Origin: Perca fluviatilis
Taxonomy: Eukaryota > Chordata > Actinopteri > Perciformes > Percidae
Length of the DNA stretch: 64,000 nt
Direction: 5' to 3'
Assembly (NCBI RefSeq): GCF_010015445.1
Contig: NC_053128.1
Location: forward strand, 4,537,346 to 4,601,345
Shown: positions 1-11,741 of the stretch, in pieces
Numbering within the stretch: the first letter of the stretch is position 1
How the letters are laid out: each line of letters starts with the position of its first letter
The notes under the pieces: model-generated
The model's input: only the letters and a program-made list of their open reading frames with translations
Told to the model about the DNA's origin: nothing
The model's database searches: none
Program-made: the position numbers and the translations under genes

Positions 1-1070
1 CACATTTAATTATAATTTCTACTAATCATCTAACTTCTCAACAAGCAGAGCTCATGTCTGACTAAAACTCAACCTCCAGCCTGTACCACATCTTCAGCTG
101 CCACTGCGATTACGTTACAACATTAACCTCTTTTGTAAGTTAGGCAGCCATGCTATTGGGTAGTTCCATAGCAACAAGCATGATGCAAAGCTTCTTGCAC
201 CTTTTAAGCTCTTGTCTCTGTTACTAGGGACGCTCAGAGCTGCACTTTGCATTTGACCATGAAACAAAAGCTGTGACCCTGTTTGATGGTTGGGGAGATG
301 GCCAAAGCCACACATGGTAACAGCCAGCAATGGTATTATTGTACACAATTTCACCTAATTTTGTTAACTGCACATTTCTGTTGCAGTCAGCCACATCCAA
401 ACAATTCATGCTCACAAAAGCACACATTATTTGATTTGTAATCTACATATTTATTTTCTTTAGCCTTGCACTGTTTAAATGGGGGGCATACTTGGTGGAG
501 ATAAAGGTGTGGCCAATTGTTAATTCTTGTTTTATACAGTATTCTTTAGCACTTTTTGGGTAAATATTAAAAAAACTCTTTTTTTAAGGAAACTCCTGTT
601 CTCCTCATTGCCTCACTGCTTCTGATAGTCCACATAAGTGTTCAGGCTGGTGGGGTTTGAACAAATCTTGGTTGGATGCACAGTGTGTACTTGAACTTGA
701 ATATAACAAGTCTGGCCAACAGACATTTAAGCAGGTGTACAAACTCACTATGTTAAAGCTTTATAGGGGTAACTGTTTTTATTTCCCAAGTGTTTGTGTC
801 TAGGTGACTGATGGGAACAACAATCTCTGAAATTGCAAGATTGCTGGAGTCGGCAGCAGCGAAACAAGCTACAATGTAAGTTAATTGCGCACCTTCAGTT
901 TACGTCCACAGAAGTGCTTGTTTTGCCACTGACAGCTCATATTATTTTTCTAAGTGTCTGACAACATTGTGGAAAGGATCCCTACAGAGGTCGACTGTTT
1001 TGTTAAAGAGTAAAATCCTTTTAACAGAAAAACATCCCCAAAATCATCATCTTGGCTATCACCAAATCAA
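1..1070. other. intergenic, no confident gene
   Basis: No recognisable coding exon or repeat boundary was found. Short open frames on the minus strand at 115-427 have no family resemblance I can name. A 72-bp stretch at 804-875 has exon-like borders on the plus strand (AG before, GTAAG after) but carries stops in all three frames if read as an internal exon; see findings. Confidence 0.5.
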
Positions 1071-1311
1071 CCAGACTCCATTTAAATAAACCGTAATTTT
1101 ATCGTCATAGATTGCACGTCATTCAAAGTCAACAGAAACAAACTTAAACTATCAAAAGCCATCCTGGTTCGTCTTTCCATTGTTCATCATTGTCAATCAC
1201 TGTTTGACAATGATGGTTTGGTTAAAATAAACACATAACTTACTGATTTACATGTGGAAATATACTGGATCTATACATGCTAAAAGTATTGTTTATTTAA
1301 ATGGAGTCTGG
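1071..1311. repeat. short inverted-repeat element (MITE-like)
   Basis: A perfect 21-bp inverted repeat (1071-1091 and 1291-1311, core CCAGACTCCATTTAAAT) bounds 199 bp of AT-rich sequence. The similarity continues weakly outward for about 8 bp. This is the layout of a non-autonomous DNA transposon. No target duplication was identified and no family is assigned. Confidence 0.6.
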
Positions 1312-2125
1312 TGGGTTTAGCGACAGCTCTCTCAGGACAGTTTTTGATTAAACAAAAAGGTCTGTCTCGCTAACATTAGTCACTTAGACACCAATGCATG
1401 AGAAAATAGGGTCCAGGTTGAAAAAAAGTGTTAAATTTAAAGTGGCACTGATCAATGTAATCATAAAAACAATAGATGAAATTGAAATGTGTAATGTGAT
1501 AAGTGTTGCAGATAGTGATAGAGAGTTGTCACTCAATTCTATAGGTCCCCTATAGCTCTTTAGTGTCTTTCACCTCTTTGTTTTTGGTTTTACGGCCTGC
1601 AACTTCAATGTTGAACTGTATGAGCAAAGTGAATGCCCTCAGTGGTTGGTAGAAACCAAAACAGAGCTAAGTAACAAGAGAGACAGAGAGTAACAATTTG
1701 ACTTATTCGTTGGGGGGCCAGAAACACAAATTCAAACAAATGCTAATGCTGCTCTTTGTCTGCTGGATATATAAATGGGCAACTCTTTGCTAAAATGGTC
1801 CAACTTAGTAATATGTCTTTGTTGTGTTTACAGCTTGTTCTGCTGCCCCAAATTGACCAAAATAGCAATGCTTTAACAAATGAACATGTTACAGGTGTGA
1901 GATCCACTAGTTATAAACTTCTACTATATATATATATATATAGTGTATATACTTCTACTACTGCAAGACGGAGTTACATGACTGACATGATGGTATAGCT
2001 GGGCAGCACTACTGCTAGTGAGCTAATATGCTACATGCATACATATTGCAAGCTGTTACTACAATTATCTCATAGACCACAATAAATGTTACAATTGGTG
2101 TACAATTACAATTGGTGTCTTACTG

Positions 2126-2830
2126 TTATGCTTGATAATAAATTAATGACAACACCATAAGCCCATCATACACGTCTCTCCCCAGCACAAAACTTCTTAG
2201 GAGCCCTCCAGAAAGATCAGGTACTTTTCCCATTTTATAGTATAGACATCCAATCTGGCAAGCCCACTCTTGGATTGATGGCACCCCTTCATTCTTCCAT
2301 CCTCTTAAAATAATCTGTCTGGCTGTCATCAAACTAGTCTGGACCCAGCTTCTTATGTGCTTTATCCATCCCATTTAGGATTGACCCAGCTCCCAGAACA
2401 AATAGTCTTGGGCTGAATGGAACCTGGGTCCCTGCAATCTGACATAGTTTGGCTCTTAAACCAAGTCTAAACAATCTGGAGGGACTCCAATTGAAGCGAT
2501 GCATAATCTTGAATGAACATGACATAGTTTTAATATTCCTACAGATTTGTTCCCACTCCTTATCATCCAGTGTAATACTCAAATCCCTTTCGTCTTTTTG
2601 AGGGCTGTCCAGGCTCCATCCCCCAGGTTCTGCATAAGCATAGAATAATACCCAGAACCCTCATGACCTTATACCATCTAAACATTCTGGTGCCTTCATG
2701 CTGAAGAACTGGATCCAAAAATCCCCACTAACAGATGACCAAGTAGCAAATACCTGATAATTGAGCCTTAGGGATTCCAAATTACTGTACCACATCCTCA
2801 AAGGATTTCAATAATGTGTTTTTTTTAATA
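2126..2830 (-). mobile_element. degenerate L1-like LINE fragment (C-terminal ORF2 region)
   Basis: Overlapping minus-strand open frames with interspersed stops read as the C-terminal part of a fish L1/Tx1-type ORF2. A segment like NLGDGAWTALKK (about 2600-2640) is followed by TARQIILRGWKNEG (about 2280-2330), the style seen after the reverse transcriptase domain of L1-clade elements. Several frameshifts and stops show it is inactive. No reverse transcriptase core or endonuclease is present, so only the 3' part survives. The clade assignment rests on remembered resemblance, not on a search. Confidence 0.55.
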
Positions 2831-2959
2831 AAAGGGATACGAGGAGACATTTAATGATAACACTGATTTGAATTCCAAAAGTATCTAAGGTTATTAATTA
2901 TTTCTGCTTCAAACTGTATTTATTTAATAATTATAAAATTATTTATACTTTAAACTGCT

Positions 2960-3125
2960 TTAAACTGTATATGGTTCAAAGTTCATTTACTGTCATTGCA
3001 CAAAACAGGGTTGCACAACGAAATGCAGTTGTTGTCCCTTTATGGTACACAAGAAAAACACCCCAAACGCAGTAGTGCATTTAGTGTATGTTTTCAATGC
3101 ACATAAGGAGGAATGTAAAAAGCAG
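2960..3125. mobile_element. retroposon 3'-end-like fragment
   Basis: The stretch contains the phrases TTTACTGTCATTGCACAA and GCACAACGAAATGCAG, typical of the 3' untranslated part of an abundant fish retroposon. It has no coding capacity. A possibly related piece lies at 46463-46610. Family is uncertain. Confidence 0.35.
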
Positions 3126-3919
3126 CAACAAAAACACTGGTAAATTCTCTGGGCAGATAATATGGCCGGCATTAAAAATTCTACATCAGGGAAACATTGT
3201 CTATCAACTTTGTTGAAGTTTGAGCATCGTTGATGTAAACATTTGTCTATTACATTTATACATAATACAGGCTATATGTGTAGTAGGCCTACACAAGTAT
3301 TTGGGATGGGAAAGAGAATTTGCTTTGCTTTTATCTGTTTATTAACTTATATATTAGGCTATTATTGGCTTCATTGTGACAAAAAGAAACCTACTGACAC
3401 CTGACATCGGCTGTATACATCTGTCACGTAAATACCAGGTACTGGATGTAACTCGAGTTCTATGAATGAATGAAATGTATCTAAATACATATGTGAATGT
3501 ATGTTGGGGGTTGTGGACTCAACAACGATTTTGTTGCCCTGGGTCCTTCAAACAGGCCAATCCAGCCGTGGTAGCACTTCATGTCATTTATACATTTCAT
3601 ACAATTGGCCTATTATTCAAATGATGGGACCTGGCCAAGTGGGGGAGGAGGCGGGCACGTGAATATGATGTCACATATTGGCAAATACAGACATTTTTGA
3701 TCAAATGTGACATTTGCATCTTTTTCAACCCCACTACGATGGGTCATTACATTAGGTCCAGTAACATCCCTTTCACGTGGCAATCATGTCAAACCACTGA
3801 TTCTGAGTATGCAGCTTGTTGACACAAGCACAACAAAGCCTGTGTTTTCCAGTCCTGGATCACAGGTTTAATATAGGTCAGGCCCCTAACCTGACCACTA
3901 TACTTGGGAAAAATAGTTT
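3126..3919. other. no gene seen
   Basis: AT-rich sequence without a supported exon, tandem array or clear element boundary. Confidence 0.4.
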
Positions 3920-4176
3920 GAACTATGGCTGGGATGATATGCTTTTGTCCTGATTCGATTCTTTCACGATACATGGATGCCGATTCGATTTTTATTGCGA
4001 TTTTCATTTATTGCGATTCTCTTCTTCCTCTTTAACAAAAACAACAGTTGAATAATACACTTCTAGAGACAATATATCATGAGACATTTCTAAAAACTAA
4101 CTGTTTTCTAAAAATAATGCACATTACATGGCAGTCAGTCAGTCTGACATTTATTACATTTGTAAAGAAGAACAGG

Positions 4177-4434
4177 TAAGACTTTACTTGAAGGGATCTA
4201 CATAAGAGTGACATGACACTGTCATGAACACATGACACTGTCATAACACAGCCATGACACATGAACCCTAACCATAACCCCATAACCATAACCATAACTT
4301 GTCATGACAAAACCAAATGACACTTACCAAAAGAAGCGTGATGTCATAAACATTTATGACTTGTTTATAATGTTTATGACACGTTCATGACAGTGTCATG
4401 TCACTCTTATGTAGATACCTTCAAGTAAAGTGTA
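4177..4434. mobile_element. foldback MITE nested in the 3920-4730 element
   Basis: About 50 bp at each end form an inverted repeat (left CTTTACTTGAAGGGATCTAC, right its near-perfect reverse complement). Both arms continue into GAGTGACATGACACTGTC. A half copy of the same family sits at 28311-28441 in fam102a intron 9. No coding sequence. Confidence 0.7.
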
Positions 4435-4554
4435 ACCAAAGAACATAACATGTATTTTCTGCATTTCCTGCTTTCACTCTGTTTTGCTGGAAACAGATAT
4501 GATTTAGTCGCCATCAGTGGTACCATACAACAGAAATATTTGTGTGAATCATTG

Positions 4555-4555
<1 letters not shown>

Positions 4556-4617
<62 letters not shown>
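4556..4617. repeat. (TA)n(GA)n compound microsatellite
   Basis: About 13 TA units pass directly into about 12 GA units with one interruption. Confidence 0.9.
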
Positions 4618-4730
4618 TTATTTATATCTTTATCAATTCTAGGCAAAAGAATCGATTGTCTGAAAGGAAATCACGATACAAACGATTTTCGAACGACGTA
4701 TCTTTACTCAAGATATCCATCACAACTCAT

Positions 4731-5183
4731 TTAACTTGTTAATTTAAGATAACTGTGCTGCAGGAGTTATTTCACAATGTGGCAAGTTTCACTTGTAGGC
4801 TATTAGATGTATTAGTCAAAAGACAAGATAATAGTGATTGTTTCAGAGGGGGATTTTCAGCTTTAAATTATAGCCTGGTGATTGGGATTAACAAATCAAA
4901 AACTGATTCTGTTTAATGACTGACATCCCACACTATGACACAGTGAATATCAGCAAGTGAAGAGAATTCTGAGCTAAAAAAAAAAGCAGGATTTAAAAGA
5001 ATTTAATTTAAAAAAAGCATCCATCGCTGCAGTTTAACGTCTAATCTGTAATCGAGAAGCAGTGATGGGAAACAATGAAAGCATTCGAGCTCCGAAAGTA
5101 GCCTGACAGTGACTTTACTCATCAACTGTAGCCTACAGTTGCATATGAAAGTTGTCATTTACAAATTAAAGCGTTTTACTTAC
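4731..5183. other. no gene seen
   Basis: AT-rich flank. If the candidate exon at 5184-5480 is real, this is the start of its first intron. Confidence 0.35.
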
Positions 5184-5480
<297 letters not shown>

Positions 5481-5519
5481 CGCGCGCGCGCATTATTCAC
5501 GCACTCTGACTAACACCAC

Positions 5520-6950
5520 AGAAATACTGTACAGTCATTTGCAGGAATTATGTGACTGGTAAAAAGGGTAATTGAATATCATACACTAAATTAATATATG
5601 AATAAAATGTTAAAATAGTAGTCCTACAATCTAAAACATGTATTGTTGTTAGGATGATGCCACAAAACAAGCCCTGCTGACTCATGGGGTCATGGCTGTG
5701 GTCCAGCTATCTGGGCTCCAGATATTATTCTTCATCCTTTCCCTGGTAGCAGCAGCAAAAACATGCAAAGTGATAAAACATTTGTCAGAAAACATAACTT
5801 CACACAACATTGCATTGCAAAACAGAGAACTTTCTCCTCTCCCAGCTGTACAAATTAAATCTGCCACAGAAAGGTTCCCCCTGTCTAAAACAAGAAGTAA
5901 GTGTACAATCAGAAGATAACATTTTACTAAAAAAGGTATAGCCCTTAAATGATCATCCAATATGCAAGGCAAAAAGAATGTAGGGGCACCAAAGTGCATA
6001 ACATAACAATTTGTGAAAATAATGGAGTGTGTGTTAATATTTTTAACTGCATTTTCCGTCTGCTCAGAGACCACCTAATTGTATGCCTTGTTGGCTGAGG
6101 GATATTGTCAGTACTCTCTAAAATCACCAAAAAAATAATAATGTCACTGCTGTAAGAATGTATAGTTATTTTGCTTTCAAATACCTATTGTCATCATCAG
6201 CCAGAATACTGTGTGTTGCATCTGCAGTCTCCAGTCCAATTTCAAATTTAAATCTTCTGACAAAGATCCAGGGCACGCCCTAGAGTGTATTGTAAATATT
6301 AGTTTGAGCACACATAATGTAGAAATAAGCACGTAAAGACTAAAGTTAGACCCATTAGCAGCAACCAGAGGGGAGAGAGGGCCTAAGATATTCTAAAAAA
6401 GAAAAGAAAAAGAAAATAGCCTAATATTTAAAAGTTCAAATTTAATTTTATCATATCATAATTTGACAATCACCATCTAAACAAAATGTTTCTGAGGAAA
6501 TAATCCCCTTTAAACCTGACTATTCAGTGTGTGTGTTGGAATGTGAAGGGTTAAATGAATTAGCCCCTTTGTCTCCCTGTCAGAATGTTGCTGCCTCTGC
6601 AGTTGCTGGGAAGAAAATGTTATGCTTTCAGCTCTGCGATTGGTGGTCCAGCTACACATTAACAGGGCCGAGCTATAGTAATTCAATGAGTGGACTGTAT
6701 TCAACTGACAGAAAAATTAACCAACCAAATCTTCACACTAAGTGGGTGGGCTTTGCTTTCACTTACCCTTATGATAAGTTCCCTGTGGGGTACAAAATCA
6801 CAAGCTAGCGGCAGGGGAAAAAACGGCGCAGATATTAGCCTGTTGGTTTACGATGGAAGCTGCAAGTAGGACATCGGTGCAAATGTATTGATTATTATGC
6901 ATATGAGTGTTTTCCCGAATGAAACATAACATATATATTGAATAGGCCGC
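5520..6950. other. no gene supported
   Basis: Short open frames occur at 5682-6074 (minus), 5692-5919 (plus) and 6527-6808 (plus). None has a recognisable domain or a convincing pair of splice sites. Confidence 0.4.
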
Positions 6951-6960
6951 TGCTCCGCGC

Positions 6961-7180
6961 CCTGCTATGCCCTGCTACACCCTGAAGTGCCCTGCTACGC
7001 CCTGCTACGTCCTGCTATGCCCTGCAGTGCCCTGCAGAGCCCTGCTACACCATGCAGAGCCCTGTTACGCCCTGCAGTGCCCTGTTACGTCCTGCTATGC
7101 CCTGCAGTGCCCTGCTACGCCCTGCTATGCCCTGCAGTGCCCTGCTACACCCTGTAATGCCCTGCAGTGCCCTGCTACGC
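6961..7180. repeat. decamer minisatellite, 22 units
   Basis: Twenty-two contiguous 10-bp units of consensus CCTGCTAYGC / CCTGCAGTGC stay in register over 220 bp without a single indel. The array sits at the head of a retroposon whose other copy (46985-47325) has only a few related units, so the array was probably expanded at this locus. The Cys/Pro-rich open frames across it are artefacts of the repeat. Confidence 0.9.
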
Positions 7181-7185
7181 CATGA

Positions 7186-7956
7186 ACTACTATAACTACT
7201 ATTTCTAGTCATATTTCCATTATCTTTATTGTGACTATAATTGCCACTGTTCATCACACCCCCAACCAGCACCGTCAGACACCGCCTACCAAGAGCCTGG
7301 TCTGTCTGAGGTTTCTCCCTAAAAGTAAGTTTTCCTCAGTACTCAAGGTTTCTGCCTAAAAGGAAGTTTTTCCTTGCCACTGTCGCACTAAATGCTTGCT
7401 CTTGGGGGAATTACTAGCCTGGGTAAACCCTGACGAACTTCCGGCAAATTTCAGATTTGCTCTGCAAGTCGGTCTGGCCAAGAACCCATTCAAGCCCATT
7501 TCCAATTTTTCCAAATCGAGGCACCAATCACAACCGTTGAGGCGGGCTTTACACAATGACGATAGCGCAGCGACTGCAAGCAGCGTTTTGTTTACATTCA
7601 ACATGACGGCCACCGAAGCGCAGCAACCCGTTGATGCCGACATCGCTGCTACGTCACCCGGATCGTTGGTCTGATTGGTTGAAGGACTATCCAATGCGCC
7701 CAGAGGCATTTGAGCGGCATCCGTTGGTGACGCCCCTTTGGAAATGAGCTGTGAATGAAGCTTACCCAGATCCACTCTCAGTTACAACTGAGAAGGGTCT
7801 GGTGTCAACCAGGCTAGGTAATTACTGGAATTGTTGGGTCTTTGTAAATTATAGAGTGTGGTCTAGACCTACTCTAGTAAATCAGTTCAATCTGTAAAGT
7901 GTCTTGAGAAAACTCTTGTTATGATTTGATACTATAAATAAAATTGAATTGAATTG
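7186..7956 (+). mobile_element. fish retroposon with GAATT tail, split by a hAT-like MITE
   Basis: The sequence carries TTTCTGCCTAAAAGGAAG, AGAGTGTGGTCTAGACC, TCTTGTTATGATTTGATAC and a terminal ATAAATAAAATTGAATTGAATTG tail. The same modules occur at 15424-15640 (opposite strand) and 46985-47325. The copy is interrupted by the element at 7415-7817. No reverse transcriptase is encoded, so it is a SINE or a 5'-truncated LINE end. Confidence 0.65.
7415..7817. mobile_element. hAT-like MITE inserted into the retroposon
   Basis: The termini are TAGCCTGGGT and ...CCAGGCTA. They are flanked by near-identical 8-bp direct repeats (GGAATTAC left, GTAATTAC right), the duplication length typical of hAT elements. 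Removing it joins the two halves of the surrounding retroposon. The open frames at 7356-7775 lie inside and show no domain. Confidence 0.7.
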
Positions 7957-7980
7957 TGTCAATCTAATAATATTACTGTT

Positions 7981-8239
7981 AGGGCTGGGCAAAGAACATC
8001 ACCATATTTTTGACCAAATACCTTGGTATCGATATTGCAACAACATTAAAGGCAAATAATAGAACAGCTAGAACAGTCTGGTAAGTTCAAAAAATTACAT
8101 CACATTACTGTAATGCAGCCTTTAAAACCGGGAAAAGACAACAATGTCATATAACGATTTTACGATCTCCAAAATCTAAAATGATACCTAGTCTCATATC
8201 ACGATATCAATATAATATCGATATATTGCTCAGCCCTTT
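7981..8239. mobile_element. hAT-like MITE
   Basis: Inverted termini AGGGCTGGGCAA and TTGCTCAGCCCT bound 257 bp. Flanking TTACTGTT and TTACTGTA are 7/8 identical direct repeats. The interior is AT-rich with ATATCGATAT motifs and no coding capacity. Confidence 0.75.
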
Positions 8240-8804
8240 TTACTGTACATTCTTGTTTGTGCTGGTGGTGGTTTCCAAAAAAACTAATGGTTGTTTGGCT
8301 GTGTGCGTGCCGTCATGATGTGTAGGCACATGACATTTTGTTGGTTTTGTGTGCCAGGAGGGAGTGCCTGTCATGTGTTTTGCACCCCAGCCGCTGACTT
8401 CCGCTTCAGTGCAGACACAGCTTGTGTGATGATGCGATTATTTGTGAGGAGGATTTGCATTTTGCTTAAGAAATGAGCTGTTTTCTTTTTGGTGATAACT
8501 CTCACTCTCTCGTGCTGTTTACCTGTTGCATTTCTGAGACTGGAGTAGTCTTCATTTTTGTATCAGAGCTAGAATTGTCGTAAGTAACGTTTGCAGTACT
8601 ATAAGAGAAGATACAGAAGGCTGGTAGTTTGCTTATCTTTTCTGACGAGGGAAGTGGTGTCAGAGGGCCAAGGTTTAGGAGTCAAGGTTTGCTACTGGCA
8701 GCAACATTAAATAGACTACAATAAATACAGTACAGTATTTGTCTATTACGAATGGTCCTTCTCTTGGCCTCTTGCTTGATCTGGTTAAAGTTTGATGCAT
8801 ATTT
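8240..8804. other. no gene seen
   Basis: Unique-looking sequence between two MITEs. A 61-codon open frame at 8291-8476 has no recognised features. Confidence 0.35.
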
Positions 8805-9134
8805 TAGTGTTCTATTCTGTCGATTATTTTCTCGATTAATCTATAAGTTGTTTGGTCTATAAAATGTCAGAAAATGGTGGAAAACATGTTTCCTAAAGCC
8901 CTAGATGACGTCCTCAAATGTCTCGTTTTGTCAACAACTCAAAGATATTTAGCTTACTGTCACAGAGGAGTGAAGAAATTAGAAAATATTCTCAATTAAG
9001 AACGTAAGAATCAGAGTATTTATCCTTTTTTTTTCAAATAAATTACACAAACCGATTAATTGATTATCAAAATAGTGGCGATTAGTTTAATAGTTGACAA
9101 CAAATTGATTAATCGATTAATCTTTGCAGCACTA
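8805..9134. mobile_element. hAT-like MITE
   Basis: The right end in reverse complement (TAGTGCTGCAAAGATTAATC) matches the left end (TAGTGTTCTATTCTGTCGATT) imperfectly. Both arms contain CGATTAATC, as in a common fish MITE. Non-coding. Confidence 0.65.
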
Positions 9135-9368
9135 GACACAACCAAAAAGATATGATGCACAGGCAACCATATGGTGAAGACATATATTTATTACAAATAA
9201 CTAATAATATTGTTCAAAGTCTGGTACAGTAATGAAATGAGAAAGAAAGGAGCACTATTTGAATAAGGAGCACTATTTGAATAAAACGTTAATACAAAAT
9301 TGCCCAAGAAAAGGGCAAAATTTTAGTAACAGGTAAAAGTAACATTTTAAAGGAACTAAAGAAGTAAA

Positions 9369-10011
9369 GGGGAGATCACACTGACAAGTGACACTAGAAA
9401 CACGTTGCCAGCAAAACTATTGTTTTCCTATGGTACGGTGTGCGCCGCCTGTCGTGCGCTTTCTTCTTGCGCAGCACATGGACACACAGAGTCGCACCAC
9501 TCATCAATGTCACACTTGGCTCAGGCAGCCAATCAAATCGAGCTAGAAGCACGCTTTACTAATTTATCTCTTCCTCCTACTTTCATGCCGGTAGATGCAG
9601 TGTTGCCTACTTGAAAACTTTCTCACTAGATTTAGTGACTTTTCAGACCCTCTTAGCGACTTTATTTCTAAAGTGACTAGCGACAAATTTGGTAACTTGA
9701 GACCATCAGGGGAAAAAATATATTTTAACTTATTCTCAAGCATGCTTCTCGGAGTAATCAGAGTCCATGGCTCTTCTGCCCAAAGCACATGGTCTCTATT
9801 TCAGAGACAACAATATCAATTCAACAATTGCTTATGCTAACTGCTAACTCTAATATTAGCCAACGAACCTCTAATTTAGCTGCTCTCTCTCTCTGCTTGA
9901 ACCTGCTTGTTTTTTCGTTAATCACATTTGATCGCACCATGCTGTTTGCCTAAAGAGGCGTTTTTGAAGAGGCTGCGCCTCTAGTGATGCTTCTTGGTGT
10001 GTTAGCCCCTA
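9369..10011. mobile_element. putative MITE with imperfect termini
   Basis: The left end GATCACACTGACAAGTGACAC resembles the reverse complement of the right end (CTAACACACCAAGAAGCATC). Both arms then reach CACTAG. Boundaries are approximate. Open frames at 9405-9840 are inside and unrecognised. Confidence 0.45.
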
Positions 10012-10049
10012 AGTAGTGTTAATTTCGTCAGACGAGACGAGACTGACCG

Positions 10050-10680
10050 GGGATTTCCACTGGATGCGTAACAGCTGCAGACCGGCTCCGCTGCGTCTCT
10101 GCTGCGTGCTCCGCCGTCCGTCAATACCCACCGGGTCCGGATTTGTTGCGGAACGGCTGCGGCCGTGACTGACAGCTGTAGTCACAAGGACTTTGTAGTC
10201 ACTAGGCGACAGCTATAGTCACGAGGCGAATTCAGGTAGAATAGAACCACAAAACCACCACCAGTTAGTTTACATCCAGAGGAGTAGAGGGGAAACGACT
10301 CTGTGCTGTGTTTTCAAGGTGTAGTGCAGGGAAATATGATCTGCCGTGAGCACGGTGTATTTTATTTTGAAAATTAACCGGATATTTATTTTGTTTCTGT
10401 GCTCAACTTCCTGTCCCGCACTATCTGCCGTGTGCTGAATTGCTGCGGAGCTCTCCGTCGTCCGTCAAAAATAGAAGCTCTGCGTATCTGCTGCGGAGGG
10501 CTGCAGACTGACGGAACTGGGACGGAGTCGGGACGCAGACGTTCCGCAGTCTGTGGAAATACACAGACTGACTTTAATGGAAACCTAATGACTCCGTCGA
10601 CGTTCCGCAGACGTTCCGCAGACGTTCCGCAGACGTTCCGCAGACGTTCCGCAGACGTTCCGCATCCAGTGGAAATTGCC
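10050..10680. mobile_element. MITE nested in the 10014-12265 element
   Basis: The inverted termini GGATTTCCACTGGATGCG and CGCATCCAGTGGAAATTGCC match over 17 of 18 positions. The interior is GC-rich and repeatedly uses CTGCGGA / TCCGCAG, ending in the 11-bp array next to the right terminus. The plus-strand open frame at 10399-10716 is created by that array. Confidence 0.7.
10599..10664. repeat. six perfect 11-bp tandem repeats
   Basis: GACGTTCCGCA is repeated six times without a mismatch, immediately inside the right terminus of the 10050-10680 MITE. Such sub-terminal repeats can be transposase-binding clusters, but this is inference. Confidence 0.9.
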
Positions 10681-11009
10681 GGTAAATATGTTCGTCAACG
10701 ACCTTTTTTTCCATGACTAAGACGAGACGATGACGAGACTGCGCCAATGTCCAAAAACACTGACTAAGACTAAATTAACATGCATTATTGTTGACAAAAA
10801 AAGACGAGACTAAAATGTTTTGCATAAAATAAAAACCAAGATAAAATCTCTCTTCATTTTCGTCTACAATCGTCTCTACTTTTTCATCATGAGATAGAAT
10901 TCATCTGTTACTGAGACCCGGTGCTACGGCACCGACAGGTGCCCTAACGACCGTTATCTACCGGACCGAATAGCCTGCACTTCTCTCTGATGCTCCTAAA
11001 CGGACGTTA

Positions 11010-11563
11010 CGCCGCCTTCACACTGGCAGTTGAAATCAGCTCCGTAATACGCAATACGCCCCCAGCGGACGTCGTACTACACCGTTGAAGAGCTTCGGGA
11101 AGCGATTTACAAAAATGGCAGAACAACTAGAAGGACTGATAAGTGTCTGAATGTCCGATTCTCTCTGACCTCTCTATACAGATATAAATAGAAAGGCTGC
11201 TGCGTGGAGTAAAGTTGCCCAGGACGTTGACATGTCACGTTTGTTAAATGTGATACAGCGGTATAATGTCAATAGTTAGACGTCTCTTGCTAGCTAACCA
11301 ATTAGCATTAGCAGGTTTGTTTATCAGTACCATAGCAATGCTAACTTCCATCGGATAGGAACCGTCCGTAGCTTTTCGCAAGAGTTAAATTTTTTTAACG
11401 CATCCGGATGACCAACTGACACGATTTTTTTCGCACCGCACTCGTTCGGACCCGGTTCGGACCCATTCGCATGCGGTCTGTGAATCTCTATAGGAAATGA
11501 ATAACTTCCGGTCATTTCGAAGCCGTATCGCAGATGATTTCAAGTGCCAGTGTGAAGGCGGCG
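11010..11563. mobile_element. MITE with 3-bp TTA target duplication (Harbinger-like?)
   Basis: Left end CGCCGCCTTCACACTGGCA and right end TGCCAGTGTGAAGGCGGCG are perfect inverted repeats of 19 bp, continuing imperfectly for another 11 bp. TTA flanks both sides, as in PIF/Harbinger insertions. A related uninterrupted sequence near 57690-57720 lacks it, which defines the insertion directly. Confidence 0.8.
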
Positions 11564-11596
11564 TTAGAGTCAACCGAAACATCGCTGCACGGGGCG

Positions 11597-11741
11597 CTAG
11601 TTAACACTACACTTGGCAGCAGGTAACGTTAGCCTACCGTTAGCTAGTTAACACTACACTTGGCAGCAGGTAACGTTAGCCTACCGTTAGCTAGTTAACA
11701 CTACACTTGGCAGCAGGTAACGTTAGCCTACCGTTAGCTAG
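11597..11741. repeat. 47-bp tandem repeat, three copies
   Basis: The unit starts CTAGTTAACACTACACTTGG and ends CCTACCGTTAG. Three copies are essentially identical. The related element at 57367-58448 has only one copy, so the expansion is local. Confidence 0.9.

Larger units (their letters stand above)
3920..4730. mobile_element. non-autonomous DNA transposon, interrupted by a second MITE
   Basis: The left end (GGCTGGGATGATATGCTT) and the right end read in reverse complement (TGTGATGGATATCTT) are imperfect inverted repeats. Motifs such as GATTCGATT/ATCGATTGTC recur near both ends, as in fish elements with this style of terminus. A complete second element (4177-4434) and a TA/GA microsatellite lie inside. 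Boundaries are approximate and the superfamily is unassigned. Confidence 0.45.

Noticed and set aside
5682..6074. 130-codon minus-strand frame
   Set aside because: No motif recognised and no supporting splice or start context.
6967..7185. Cys/Pro-rich open frame resembling a repeat protein
   Set aside because: Translation of a 10-bp array that is open in several frames; no signal, no splice context, inside a retroposon.
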